NCBI RefSeq assembly: GCF_020193575.1
Contig: NZ_JADYVD010000011.1
Location: 1 to 64,000, forward strand
DNA length: 64,000 bases
DNA from: Ensifer sp. IC4062
Lineage (GTDB): Bacteria > Pseudomonadota > Alphaproteobacteria > Rhizobiales > Rhizobiaceae
Reading direction: 5' to 3'
Shown: positions 46,598 to 54,801 of the stretch, piece after piece
Numbering within the stretch: the stretch's first letter is position 1
How the letters are laid out: each line of letters opens with the position of its first letter
Program-made: the position numbers and the translations under genes
Notes under the pieces: model-generated
What the model saw: only the letters and a program-made list of their open reading frames with translations
What the model was told of the DNA's origin: nothing
Database searches by the model: none

Positions 46598-48394
46598 TCA
46601 ACTGCGACCGAAGAGGCGTTCGATATCCGAGAGCTTCAGCTCGATATAGGTTGGCCGGCCATGATTGCACTGGCCGGAGCCCGGGGTCGCTTCCATCTGG
46701 CGAAGCAGCGCGTTCATCTCCTCCGTGCGCATCCGGCGGCCCGAGCGGACCGAGCCGTGACAGGCCATTGTCGCGGCGAGATATTCGAGCCGTCCCGCAA
46801 GGCCGTTCGCGGTATCCCATTCCGCAAGCTCGTCGGCAAGCTGCCGCACTAGGCCGGCCGCATCCACTTCGCCCAGCATCGCTGGCGTCTCGCGCACGGC
46901 GATCGCCCCCGGCCCGAAGCGCTCGATCGCGAGGCCGAGACGGTTGAATTCCTCTGCATGCGCCATCAGCCGATCGCAGTCGTCTTCGGGAAGATCGACG
47001 ATCTCCGGGATGAGCAGGGTCTGCGCGGGCACCGGGCGGGCATGGAGCGCCGTCCGCATCGTCTCAAAGACCAGGCGTTCGTGCGCGGCGTGCTGGTCAA
47101 CGATGACGAGACCATCATCCGTCTGCGCGACGATGTAGTTCTCGTGAAGCTGCGCACGCGCAGCGCCAAGGGGGAACGATGGAGCAGTTACGTCAGAAGC
47201 GCGTGTTTCTTCTGGAAGTGCTGAGCGTGCCGAAGGCTGTGAGAATTCCGCAAAGCCACGCTGGGTCGTCTCTGCGAAGCCGTTGGCAGTCTGCTCGAAA
47301 TGCATCGGTCGATAGGGCGAGGCCGCAGGCGTCCAGGGTTGCGAAGGCCTCTGCATTTCCGGCCTAAAGGCGCGCATCATTCCGCTTGCACCGGTTGTCG
47401 CCGCGCGGTCTCCGTCGCGCGCCAGCGCCTCGCGGATCGCACCGATGAGCAGTCCCCGTATCAGGCCTGGATCGCGAAACCGGACGTCCGACTTCGCCGG
47501 GTGGACATTGACATCGACGAGTGCCGGGTCGAGTTCGATCGACAGGACGGCAACCGGGTACCGCCCATGGGGGATGGTTTCGGCATAGGCGGCGCGGATG
47601 GCAGACAGGATGAGCTTGTCCTGCACCGGCCGACCGTTGACGAAGACATATTGTTGAAGCGAGTTGCCGCGATTGAAGGTCGGCACGCCCGCAAAGCCCG
47701 TAAGCCGAGCGTCTTCCCGTTCGGCATCGATTTCGATCGCATTGTCGCGGAAATCCTTGCCGAGCACCTGCGCCATCCGCGCCAGCCGGTCTTCACCGGT
47801 GGCCGGGAACTCCAGGGTCGTGCGGTCGGAGCCGGAAAGCACGAAGCGCACCTTCGGGAAAGCGATCGCCATGCGACGGACGACCTCGGAAATTGCGGCG
47901 GCTTCCGCCTTTTCCGATTTCATGAATTTGAGGCGCGCTGGGGTCGCGAAGAAGAGATCGCGCACTTCGACGACGGTGCCGACATTGGCAGGTGACGGAC
48001 GCACGGCGTCGGTCTTCCCGCCTGCGATTGCGATCGCCGCTCCCTCATTGGCGCCGGCCGTTCTCGTCGTGATCGACAGGCGCGCGACCGATCCGATGGA
48101 GGGCAGGGCTTCGCCGCGAAAGCCGAGGGTCCGGATATCAGTCAGACTGTCGCTGATCTTGGAGGTGCAGTGGCGCTGAACCGCCAGCGCGAGATCGGCG
48201 GGCGACATGCCGCTGCCGTTGTCGGTCACCCTGAGCAGCGTCTTGCCACCGCCGGCGGTCGCAATCTCGATCCTTGTTGCGCCCGCGTCGAGCGCATTGT
48301 CGATCAATTCCTTGGCGGCACTGGCGGGCCGCTCGATGACCTCGCCGGCGGCAATCTGGTTGATGAGCGTTTCTGAGAGTTGCTTGATGATCAT
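46598..48394 (-). CDS. mutL: DNA mismatch repair protein MutL
   Basis: A 598-residue GHL ATPase. ATP-binding motifs are [27 protein letters not shown] and [12 protein letters not shown]. The C-terminal dimerisation domain contains [12 protein letters not shown], which fits the endonuclease motif DQHA-x2-E-x4-E, so this MutL probably nicks DNA itself, in line with the absence of MutH in alphaproteobacteria. The middle linker (residues about 330-400) is Pro/Ser-rich. Upstream lies a gap of 370 bases containing repeat remnant R10. Confidence 0.95.
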   Translation of the reverse strand: MIIKQLSETLINQIAAGEVIERPASAAKELIDNALDAGATRIEIATAGGGKTLLRVTDNGSGMSPADLALAVQRHCTSKISDSLTDIRTLGFRGEALPSIGSVARLSITTRTAGANEGAAIAIAGGKTDAVRPSPANVGTVVEVRDLFFATPARLKFMKSEKAEAAAISEVVRRMAIAFPKVRFVLSGSDRTTLEFPATGEDRLARMAQVLGKDFRDNAIEIDAEREDARLTGFAGVPTFNRGNSLQQYVFVNGRPVQDKLILSAIRAAYAETIPHGRYPVAVLSIELDPALVDVNVHPAKSDVRFRDPGLIRGLLIGAIREALARDGDRAATTGASGMMRAFRPEMQRPSQPWTPAASPYRPMHFEQTANGFAETTQRGFAEFSQPSARSALPEETRASDVTAPSFPLGAARAQLHENYIVAQTDDGLVIVDQHAAHERLVFETMRTALHARPVPAQTLLIPEIVDLPEDDCDRLMAHAEEFNRLGLAIERFGPGAIAVRETPAMLGEVDAAGLVRQLADELAEWDTANGLAGRLEYLAATMACHGSVRSGRRMRTEEMNALLRQMEATPGSGQCNHGRPTYIELKLSDIERLFGRS

Positions 48395-48664
48395 GATTCA
48401 TTTTCTCGGATTCGCCGCGCGAGGGAAAGGGGGTGTCCGCGGTTGATCCGCCGCGAGAAGAGCGGTCGTGGGCGATAGCCTTCGGAAAAATGAGAGCGTG
48501 ATTTAATCCCCCTTTAACGTTCTGCTGCGACTTTCCACAACAACCTGAATGAGCACGGGTTTTGTCTTTGGAGCTCCGCGGCGTTGCTGGACGCCGTCAC
48601 GCATTCCGCCCGAAGAAACGCCTTCCGAGGCCGGCCAGCATGTCCCGGAATGAAACCGCCGCGC

Positions 48665-48745
48665 CGGCGCCGCGGGTCTTTTCAGACCCGCAAGAGCCGC
48701 TGTGAATAGTTTAGATTGCTGCACCCGGTTTAAGGAAATGCAGAC
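48665..48745. repeat. X element R10 (forward, strongly decayed)
   Basis: GCGCCGCGGGTCTTTTCAGACCCGC...GCCGCTGTGA is a first hairpin with new paired bases; TTTAGATTGCTGCACCCGGTTTAAGGAAATGCAG is the remnant of the second. It ends about 20 bases before the preferred start of the downstream gene. The remainder of the gap 48395-48764 shows nothing. Confidence 0.55.
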
Positions 48746-48764
48746 GGCGAATGAGGACAGCGTA

Positions 48765-50489
48765 ATGAGCGATGTGGCGTCGGGCGGCGCAGACATCAAC
48801 AGGGTCATTCTCGAGTCGAGCTGCGACGCGCTTGGGCTTGCTCTGCTCGTCTGCGGTCGAGACGATACGATCCTGTTCGCCAGCCCCTCGATTCTGCAGT
48901 TCTTTCCGGTTCCAGCCCGCCTGTTGGCGCCCGGCACTCGCCTCCGCGACTTCCTGGGCGCCGTCTACGACACCGGTGTGCGTCCCGGCACATTGCCCGA
49001 AAACAGCCGCCGCCGAGCGAACAGGGAAGACTGGATCGCCGAACACATGGCGCTTCATTGGCGCGAGCGCTACGAGGGTGTCGAGCGGGCCGGCCGCACG
49101 CGCTGGATCTCATTGCGCAAGCGCCGGCTGTCGAGCGGGATCGGCATATTGTCGGTCACCGATGTTTCCGAACAGAAAAAGCGCGATGAACAGCTTCAGA
49201 CCGACCTCGAACGCGTGGAACTGACGGAAGAAATTCTCGACGCGCAGCCTAACCCGATCTGCGTCAAAGATCGAAACCTCAACTACATCGCCGTCAACAA
49301 AGCGTTCTGCACGATCCATGAGCTCTCTCAGGAGGCGATCCTCGGCCGCTCCGCGTGGGATCTTGTCGATGCCGAGCTGGCGGAGCGGTTCGAACAGTCG
49401 GATCGATCGGTGCTCGAAACCGGCAAGCCACACTCGGAGGCGGAACATATCGTTCGCGCCGACGGCAGCGATCTCTGGGTGGTCACCCGCAAATATCGCA
49501 TCGGCATGCCTGGCCGTCACTTCGTGGTGACCTCCATGAACGACGTCACCGATATCGCGGCCTGGTATCATGGCACGGGCGACAGCACGGGCAGCAGCGG
49601 CCTTCAGATCCTCGACTACAGCATCTTCACGCCGGCCCAGAATTTCTATGATCCCTTCCGTGCTTTGAATGTTCAGCAGCTGGTCGAGGCGGGCTCGATG
49701 ATCGAGACCCTGCCAGCGCGCGGACTACGTGTGCTGCTTGCGACGGGCGACCGAGGTGTGGAGGAACGGCTCGTGGCTCGTCTGCGCGGTTCCGGTCTTG
49801 ACGCCTGTGCCGTGCGCAACATCAACGAAGTCGAGGCTTTCGTATCCGCTGCCGAAAGCTCCGGGGTGAAGCTCGATATTCTGGTGCTGGACGGCGCATT
49901 CCCGGATGTCGAGCGAGTCCTTGCCGGCTGGCACCCGTGCCCGACCCTCAAGATCTCCGCCGATATCGATGCTGGCAACCTGCTGGCGGAGATCTTCCGT
50001 GTTTGCGCCGAGCGTCCGCAGTCGCGGCCGTCGCTTTCGCAGGCGGACTGGGGGATCTCCTTCGAAGGCGACGTTGCGCCCGGAATGCATGTCCCGGATA
50101 TCGAAGTGCTGGTCGCCGAGGACAATCAGATCAATCAGTTCGTCTTTGCCCAGATACTGGAGGGTCTCGGGGTCTCCCATCGAATCGCCGCGAATGGCAA
50201 GGAGGCAGTGGAGCTCTGGCACGAACTTCAGCCGGCCCTAGTCCTCATGGACATATCGATGCCGGTCATGAACGGCTTCGACGCCGCAGTCGCCATCCGC
50301 GACGCCGAAAAGGGGACGGGGCGGCGGACACCGGTCATTGCGGTCACGGCGCAGGCGCTCGACATCGATCTCAGGCAATGCGAAGCGTCTGGGATGGATG
50401 ACCACATCATGAAGCCGGTCAGCCCGGATATGATCGAGGCAGTGCTCAGAAAATACATGCCGGCGGGGAACATGCGCGCAGCCGGCTGA
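48765..50489 (+). CDS. PAS-PAS-pseudoreceiver-receiver protein without a kinase domain
   Basis: A 574-residue cytoplasmic protein. A first PAS-like domain (residues about 15-135: GLALLVCGRDDTILFASPSIL), a second PAS (about 150-265: EEILDAQPNPICVKDRNLNYIAVNKAFC), a degenerate receiver-like segment (about 305-400: RVLLATGDRGVEERLVARLRG) and an intact receiver (about 444-565: IEVLVAEDNQINQFVFAQIL, acceptor Asp in LVLMDISMPVMNGFDA, VIAVTA, IMKPVS) are seen. No HisKA or HATPase domain exists between PAS and receiver, where hybrid kinases have one. ATG 48765 has GAGGA seven bases upstream; GTG 48702 and ATG 48738 lie in the repeat. It may be a phosphorelay sink or adaptor. Confidence 0.85.
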   Translation: MSDVASGGADINRVILESSCDALGLALLVCGRDDTILFASPSILQFFPVPARLLAPGTRLRDFLGAVYDTGVRPGTLPENSRRRANREDWIAEHMALHWRERYEGVERAGRTRWISLRKRRLSSGIGILSVTDVSEQKKRDEQLQTDLERVELTEEILDAQPNPICVKDRNLNYIAVNKAFCTIHELSQEAILGRSAWDLVDAELAERFEQSDRSVLETGKPHSEAEHIVRADGSDLWVVTRKYRIGMPGRHFVVTSMNDVTDIAAWYHGTGDSTGSSGLQILDYSIFTPAQNFYDPFRALNVQQLVEAGSMIETLPARGLRVLLATGDRGVEERLVARLRGSGLDACAVRNINEVEAFVSAAESSGVKLDILVLDGAFPDVERVLAGWHPCPTLKISADIDAGNLLAEIFRVCAERPQSRPSLSQADWGISFEGDVAPGMHVPDIEVLVAEDNQINQFVFAQILEGLGVSHRIAANGKEAVELWHELQPALVLMDISMPVMNGFDAAVAIRDAEKGTGRRTPVIAVTAQALDIDLRQCEASGMDDHIMKPVSPDMIEAVLRKYMPAGNMRAAG

Positions 50490-50749
50490 GGCTTGAATTT
50501 TGTCAATTCACTAGAATTGGGGAGCCTGGCGGTAGATTTGATAGCGAGCCGCTATGGGATTGTTAACTCCCGATTGTCATCGTCTGCGCAGAACTGCCAA
50601 AAAGTGTAGAGCCTCGCAGCAATGTATGCGCTTCGTCCAGCCGCCTCCCTACCTCCCTCGATGGGAGCGAACCGTCTCCACCGGCGAGAGCCGCGGCGCC
50701 GCGGCTGTTTCGCAATGCGTGGATTGGCCGACGGCGGGAGCTCGTGGCG

Positions 50750-52096
50750 ATGATGTGGAGGCAGGTCGCGGGTCATGAAGTCATTGACCTGCCACACGCG
50801 ATGACGCTTCTTGATGAACTGACCGGCCTCGGCAATGGCGGGCATTTGCGCCGAACGGTCTGTGAACTTGCCGCGGAGCGCGCGAGCGACCCGGCCCCGT
50901 TCACCATTGGCCTCGCCAATCTCGATGGATTCAAGCCGATCAACGACCTGTTCGGGCCCGAGGCGGGCGATCAGATCCTCCGCCAGGTCGCGCACCGTCT
51001 GAAAGCCTGCGTTCCGGAGGGTGCGACCGTGACACGTACCACGGACGACGAGTTCGCATTCGTGCTGCCATTGATCTTTGAGCGCAAGGGCGCGGAAAAA
51101 CTGGGTCGGGTATTGAAGGAGGTGCTGTCGGCTCCCTTCGATCTTGGCGACCGCAACGTGCGGCTCTCTGCCTCCTTCGGTTTCGCGGTCTACCCTTTCG
51201 CGGGCGACAGCTTTGAAGACCTGCTGAAGAGCGCCGACACCGCACTCTATAGGTCGAAGCGGCGCGGGCGTGGCCAGATCACCGTCTATTCGCAAGAGAT
51301 CGCCCAGGAGATGAAACGCGCCACGCAGATCGAACAGGCGTTGCGCAACGCGATCATCGCCGACCAGGTCGATGTGCATTTCCAGCCCATCGTTGATCTT
51401 CGCAGCGACACGGTCGTCGGCTTCGAAGCATTGGCAAGATGGTGCGACGCGGATCTCGGCTACGTCTCGCCCTCGATCTTCGTACCGCTTGCCGAAGAGC
51501 GCGGTTTCATCGAGCCGCTGGCGGAAACGTTGTTGCGCAAGGCGGCACAGGCTGCCCTGTCCTGGCCGAAGGAGCTCTTTCTTTCCTTCAACCTGTCCTC
51601 GGCACAGTTGATGGACCCGGCGACCAGCTCGCGCCTGTTGTCGATCATCAACCAGGTCGGGCTCGACCCTCGCCGCCTGGAGCTCGAGATCACCGAAACA
51701 GCGGTTATGGCGGATGCCGATGTGGCGCAGAAGATCGTTTCCGAACTGCGGACGGCTGGCGTGCGCGTGTCGCTCGACGATTTTGGCACAGGGCAATCGA
51801 GCCTAGGCCGCCTGCGCGATTTTTCCTTCGACAAGGTGAAAATTGATCGCGCCTTTGTTTCACGCATCTCTGCCGATCGGGCATCGGAGCATATCATCAA
51901 GGCCATTGTTTCGATGTGCGAGGGACTGGAGCTCGAGGTCGTCGCCGAAGGCATCGAGGATTTCGCCGAGGCACTGAAGTTGAAGGCGCTCGGCTGCGGC
52001 ATGGGGCAGGGCTATTTCTATGGTAAGCCCGCGGACGCCGTTGCCACGATGCGTTATCTTTCGGATCGTTATCGCGACGTCGCGGCATCCCGCTGA
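50750..52096 (+). CDS. Degenerate GGDEF-EAL c-di-GMP phosphodiesterase
   Basis: A protein of about 448 residues with no membrane segment. The GGDEF domain (residues about 20-170) has TRTTDDEFAFV in place of RxGGDEF, so cyclase activity is unlikely. The EAL domain (about 185-430) is intact: GFEALARW, NLSSAQL, LEITETAVM, DDFGTGQSS, KIDRAFV and EVVAEGIE. Expected role: breakdown of c-di-GMP, perhaps with GTP sensing by the dead GGDEF domain. GTG 50744 is an alternative start. It follows the receiver protein gene after 260 bases on the same strand, suggesting a functional pair. Confidence 0.88.
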   Translation: MMWRQVAGHEVIDLPHAMTLLDELTGLGNGGHLRRTVCELAAERASDPAPFTIGLANLDGFKPINDLFGPEAGDQILRQVAHRLKACVPEGATVTRTTDDEFAFVLPLIFERKGAEKLGRVLKEVLSAPFDLGDRNVRLSASFGFAVYPFAGDSFEDLLKSADTALYRSKRRGRGQITVYSQEIAQEMKRATQIEQALRNAIIADQVDVHFQPIVDLRSDTVVGFEALARWCDADLGYVSPSIFVPLAEERGFIEPLAETLLRKAAQAALSWPKELFLSFNLSSAQLMDPATSSRLLSIINQVGLDPRRLELEITETAVMADADVAQKIVSELRTAGVRVSLDDFGTGQSSLGRLRDFSFDKVKIDRAFVSRISADRASEHIIKAIVSMCEGLELEVVAEGIEDFAEALKLKALGCGMGQGYFYGKPADAVATMRYLSDRYRDVAASR

Positions 52097-52112
52097 AGGT
52101 TGCCTTCATAGG

Positions 52113-52214
52113 CTCTAGAGCATCCCGCTTTCGATGGCATTGAAAGCGGATAAGATGCTCCATGATCACAGTGCTAGAGCGAGCTTTGCGCGTTCACTTG
52201 AACGCGCGGCGCTC
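52113..52214. repeat. Z-Y mosaic element R11, most complete copy
   Basis: Z module: CTAGAGCATCCCGCTTTC (52115-52132) against GAAAGCGGATAAGATGCTC, an imperfect stem. Then a spacer with GATCACAGTG, then the Y palindrome GCGCGTTCA-C-TTGAACGCGC (52189-52208). It lies between the EAL gene and the convergent LysR gene, and overlaps the LysR 3' end. Confidence 0.75.
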
Positions 52215-53139
52215 CAGTCGCGTCGCAACGGTCGCGCGATCCCTCGTCCAAAAGCCAATCCCTGATGCGCCGAGCCTGACTGTTGAGCTCGCGCGATCGC
52301 GGCCAGACGACGTAGAATGCGTGTCCGGTCTTCAAGATGTGCCCGCCCACCGGAACAAGCGCGCCGGAGCGGACCTGCCGCTCGATCAGATGCTCCCATC
52401 CGAGTGCAATCCCTTCGCCGGAAAGCACCGCCTGGATGACGAGCACGTAGTCGTTGATCGCAAGCCGTCGTCCTTGGGCCGGATAGGAAAGGCCCGCACT
52501 CGCGAACCACTCCGTCCAGTCGCAGGCCCGCCGGACGGGTTCCTCGAGATGAATGAGATTGTGTCGCAACAGCTCGGCCGGCGTCCCCGGGACGCCGTGC
52601 GCCTCGACATAGGCGGGCGTCGCGACGGCATTGACCACTTCCTCGGCTAGAAGTGCGGCGTGGTAGCGTGGCCAGTGACTGGGATCACCGCCGCGGATGC
52701 CGAGGGGGATCGGCTCGTCGTCGAGATCGAGATCGCGCACGCTGGTCTGGATGCGAAGATCGATTTCCGGCAAGTCCTCGCGCAGCCGGTTAAGCCGTGG
52801 AAGCATCCACATCGAGGCGAAAGCGGTGGACGCCGCCAGAGTAACATTTGTCTCGCGGCCCTTCGAGCGAATGTCTTCGGCTGATTTCTGGATCCGCGAC
52901 AGGCCGACCGAGACGTCCGCATGGAATTTCTCGCCGGCCTCCGTCAATTCGACTGCGCGGTGCACACGGTGAAACAGCGGCACGCCAAGTTGGTCCTCTA
53001 GACCTCGGATGGCGTAGGATACGGCTGCTTGCGTCATTCCGAGCTCGTTTGCGGCACGGGTGAAATTCTGATGGCGGCCGGCGGCCTCAAAAACGATGAG
53101 GCTGGCGGCGGACGGAAGGAGGCGGCGCAGATTTTCCAT
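52174..53139 (-). CDS. LysR-family (GcvA-like) transcriptional regulator
   Basis: A regulator of about 321 residues. The helix-turn-helix is in FEAAGRHQNFTRAANELGMTQAAVSYAIRGLE, and the effector domain spans residues about 95-300 with WMLPRL and GEGIALGW, the pattern of the GcvA/AmpR branch. The last 12 codons (APRVQVNAQSSL) and the stop lie inside repeat R11. ATG 53139 is preferred; GTG 53145 is two codons upstream. It is divergent from the MttB-like gene with a 90-base gap, so it is the likely regulator of that pair. Confidence 0.88.
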   Translation of the reverse strand: MENLRRLLPSAASLIVFEAAGRHQNFTRAANELGMTQAAVSYAIRGLEDQLGVPLFHRVHRAVELTEAGEKFHADVSVGLSRIQKSAEDIRSKGRETNVTLAASTAFASMWMLPRLNRLREDLPEIDLRIQTSVRDLDLDDEPIPLGIRGGDPSHWPRYHAALLAEEVVNAVATPAYVEAHGVPGTPAELLRHNLIHLEEPVRRACDWTEWFASAGLSYPAQGRRLAINDYVLVIQAVLSGEGIALGWEHLIERQVRSGALVPVGGHILKTGHAFYVVWPRSRELNSQARRIRDWLLDEGSRDRCDATGAPRVQVNAQSSL

Positions 53140-53228
53140 AAGCACAGCTTATAGTATGCGTCGATTTTTTCCACCGTTACAACGACCTTGATCGTCACTA
53201 GCATCACCAAGAATGATGGGAGGTTGCT

Positions 53229-54773
53229 ATGGAATCGACGTCGGGAGCAACGGTTGGGTCGCCTCGCAGAACACGCGGGGCGAGATCACAGCGACGGGAA
53301 GGGGCCAATCTCGGCGTCCCCTATATCGTCCGCAACATTCCGACCTACGATATTCTCGGCGAGGAAAGCCTGCAGCGCATCGAGCAGACCGCGGACCGCA
53401 TCCTCGCCGAGGTCGGGATCGAGTTTCGCGACGATGCCGTGGCGCTTGATCACTGGAAGCGCGCCGGCGCGAGAGCCGATGGCGTCCGCGTGACGTTCGA
53501 GCCTGGCATGCTGCAGGAAATCGTGCGTTCCGCACCGTCGCAATTCACTCAGCATGCCCGCAACCCCGCCCGCAGCGTGGAGATCGGCGGCCAGAACGTC
53601 GTCTTCTCCCCGGCTTATGGTTCTCCCTTCGTCATGGATCTGGATAAGGGCAGGCGCTACGGCACGATCGAGGACTTCCGCAATCTGGTGAAGCTCGCCC
53701 AGTCAAGCCCCTGGCTGCACCATTCCGGCGGAACGATCTGCGAGCCGGTCGACGTGCCCGTCAACAAGCGTCACCTCGATATGGTCTACAGCCACATCAA
53801 ATATTCCGATCGCGCTTTCATGGGCTCGATCACGGCCGAGGAGCGGGCCGAGGACTCGATCGAAATGGCGCGCATTCTCTTCGGCGCCGATTTCGTCGAC
53901 AAGAACTGCGTCATCCTCGGCAACGTCAACGTCAATTCGCCGCTCGTCTGGGACGGGACGATGACGAAGTCCTTGCGTGCCTATGCGCGCGCTAATCAAG
54001 CGGCGGTCATCGTGCCGTTCATCCTGGGCGGGGCCATGGGGCCTGTCACCAATGCGGGCGCCATCGCGCAATCCTATGCCGAAACGCTCGCCGGCTGCGC
54101 GCTGACGCAACTCGAACGAAAAGGGGCGCCGGTGATCTTCGGCAACTTCCTTTCGTCGATGTCGCTTCGCTCCGGCTCGCCCACTTTCGGAACACCGGAG
54201 CCGGCGATCGGCAGCATGGTCGTCGGTCAACTCGCCCGCCGGCTGGGCTTGCCGCTGCGTTGTGCTGGCAATTTTTCCAATTCGAAGCGCCCGGATGCCC
54301 AGGCGATGCAGGAGGGCGTCATGTCGATGCTGTCCGCGGTCCACTGCGGGGCCAATTTCATCCTGCATTCGGCTGGTTTCGTCGATGGCTTGCTCGCCAT
54401 GTCCTACGAGAAATTCGTGATGGATACCGATTTCTGCGGGGCGCTCCATTCCTACCTCGCGGGCGTAGTTGTCGACGACAATGCGCTCGCCATGGACGCC
54501 TTCCTCGAGGTCGGACCGGGCAGCCACTTTCTCGGCTGCGACCACACGATGCGCAATTATCAGACCGCTTTCTGGGACAGCGCGCTTTCCGACAACGAAC
54601 CGTTCGAGAAATGGGTCGAGCAGGGCGAGACGGACATGGCGGTACGCGCCAACCGAAGCTGGAAAAAGACGCTTGACGAATATGCAGCGCCGCCTCTGGA
54701 TGTAGCAATCGACGAGGCTCTGGTGGACTATGTCACCAGACGAAAAAACAGCATGCCCGACGCCTGGTACTGA
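53229..54773 (+). CDS. MttB-superfamily (COG5598) methyltransferase, non-pyrrolysine
   Basis: A 514-residue protein with the trimethylamine methyltransferase-like TIM barrel (residues about 40-510): HHSGGTICEPVDVP, NVNVNSPLVWDGTM, PFILGGAMGPVTNAGAIAQS and AGNFSNSKRPDAQA. Archaeal MttB carries pyrrolysine encoded by an in-frame TAG; there is no in-frame amber here, placing it in the non-Pyl branch whose studied members demethylate quaternary amines (glycine betaine, proline betaine, carnitine) with a corrinoid protein. No corrinoid protein or MtbA-like gene is in the window. It is followed after 28 bases by a DgcA/TMADH-like gene. Substrate unknown. Confidence 0.85.
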   Translation: MESTSGATVGSPRRTRGARSQRREGANLGVPYIVRNIPTYDILGEESLQRIEQTADRILAEVGIEFRDDAVALDHWKRAGARADGVRVTFEPGMLQEIVRSAPSQFTQHARNPARSVEIGGQNVVFSPAYGSPFVMDLDKGRRYGTIEDFRNLVKLAQSSPWLHHSGGTICEPVDVPVNKRHLDMVYSHIKYSDRAFMGSITAEERAEDSIEMARILFGADFVDKNCVILGNVNVNSPLVWDGTMTKSLRAYARANQAAVIVPFILGGAMGPVTNAGAIAQSYAETLAGCALTQLERKGAPVIFGNFLSSMSLRSGSPTFGTPEPAIGSMVVGQLARRLGLPLRCAGNFSNSKRPDAQAMQEGVMSMLSAVHCGANFILHSAGFVDGLLAMSYEKFVMDTDFCGALHSYLAGVVVDDNALAMDAFLEVGPGSHFLGCDHTMRNYQTAFWDSALSDNEPFEKWVEQGETDMAVRANRSWKKTLDEYAAPPLDVAIDEALVDYVTRRKNSMPDAWY

Positions 54774-54801
54774 CCGTGTTGGAAGCCGCAAGGACTGTTG
54801 G

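Noticed and set aside
53229..54773. Possible pyrrolysine (in-frame TAG) in the MttB-like gene
   Set aside because: The frame is open from start to TGA stop with no internal TAG, so pyrrolysine is not used.
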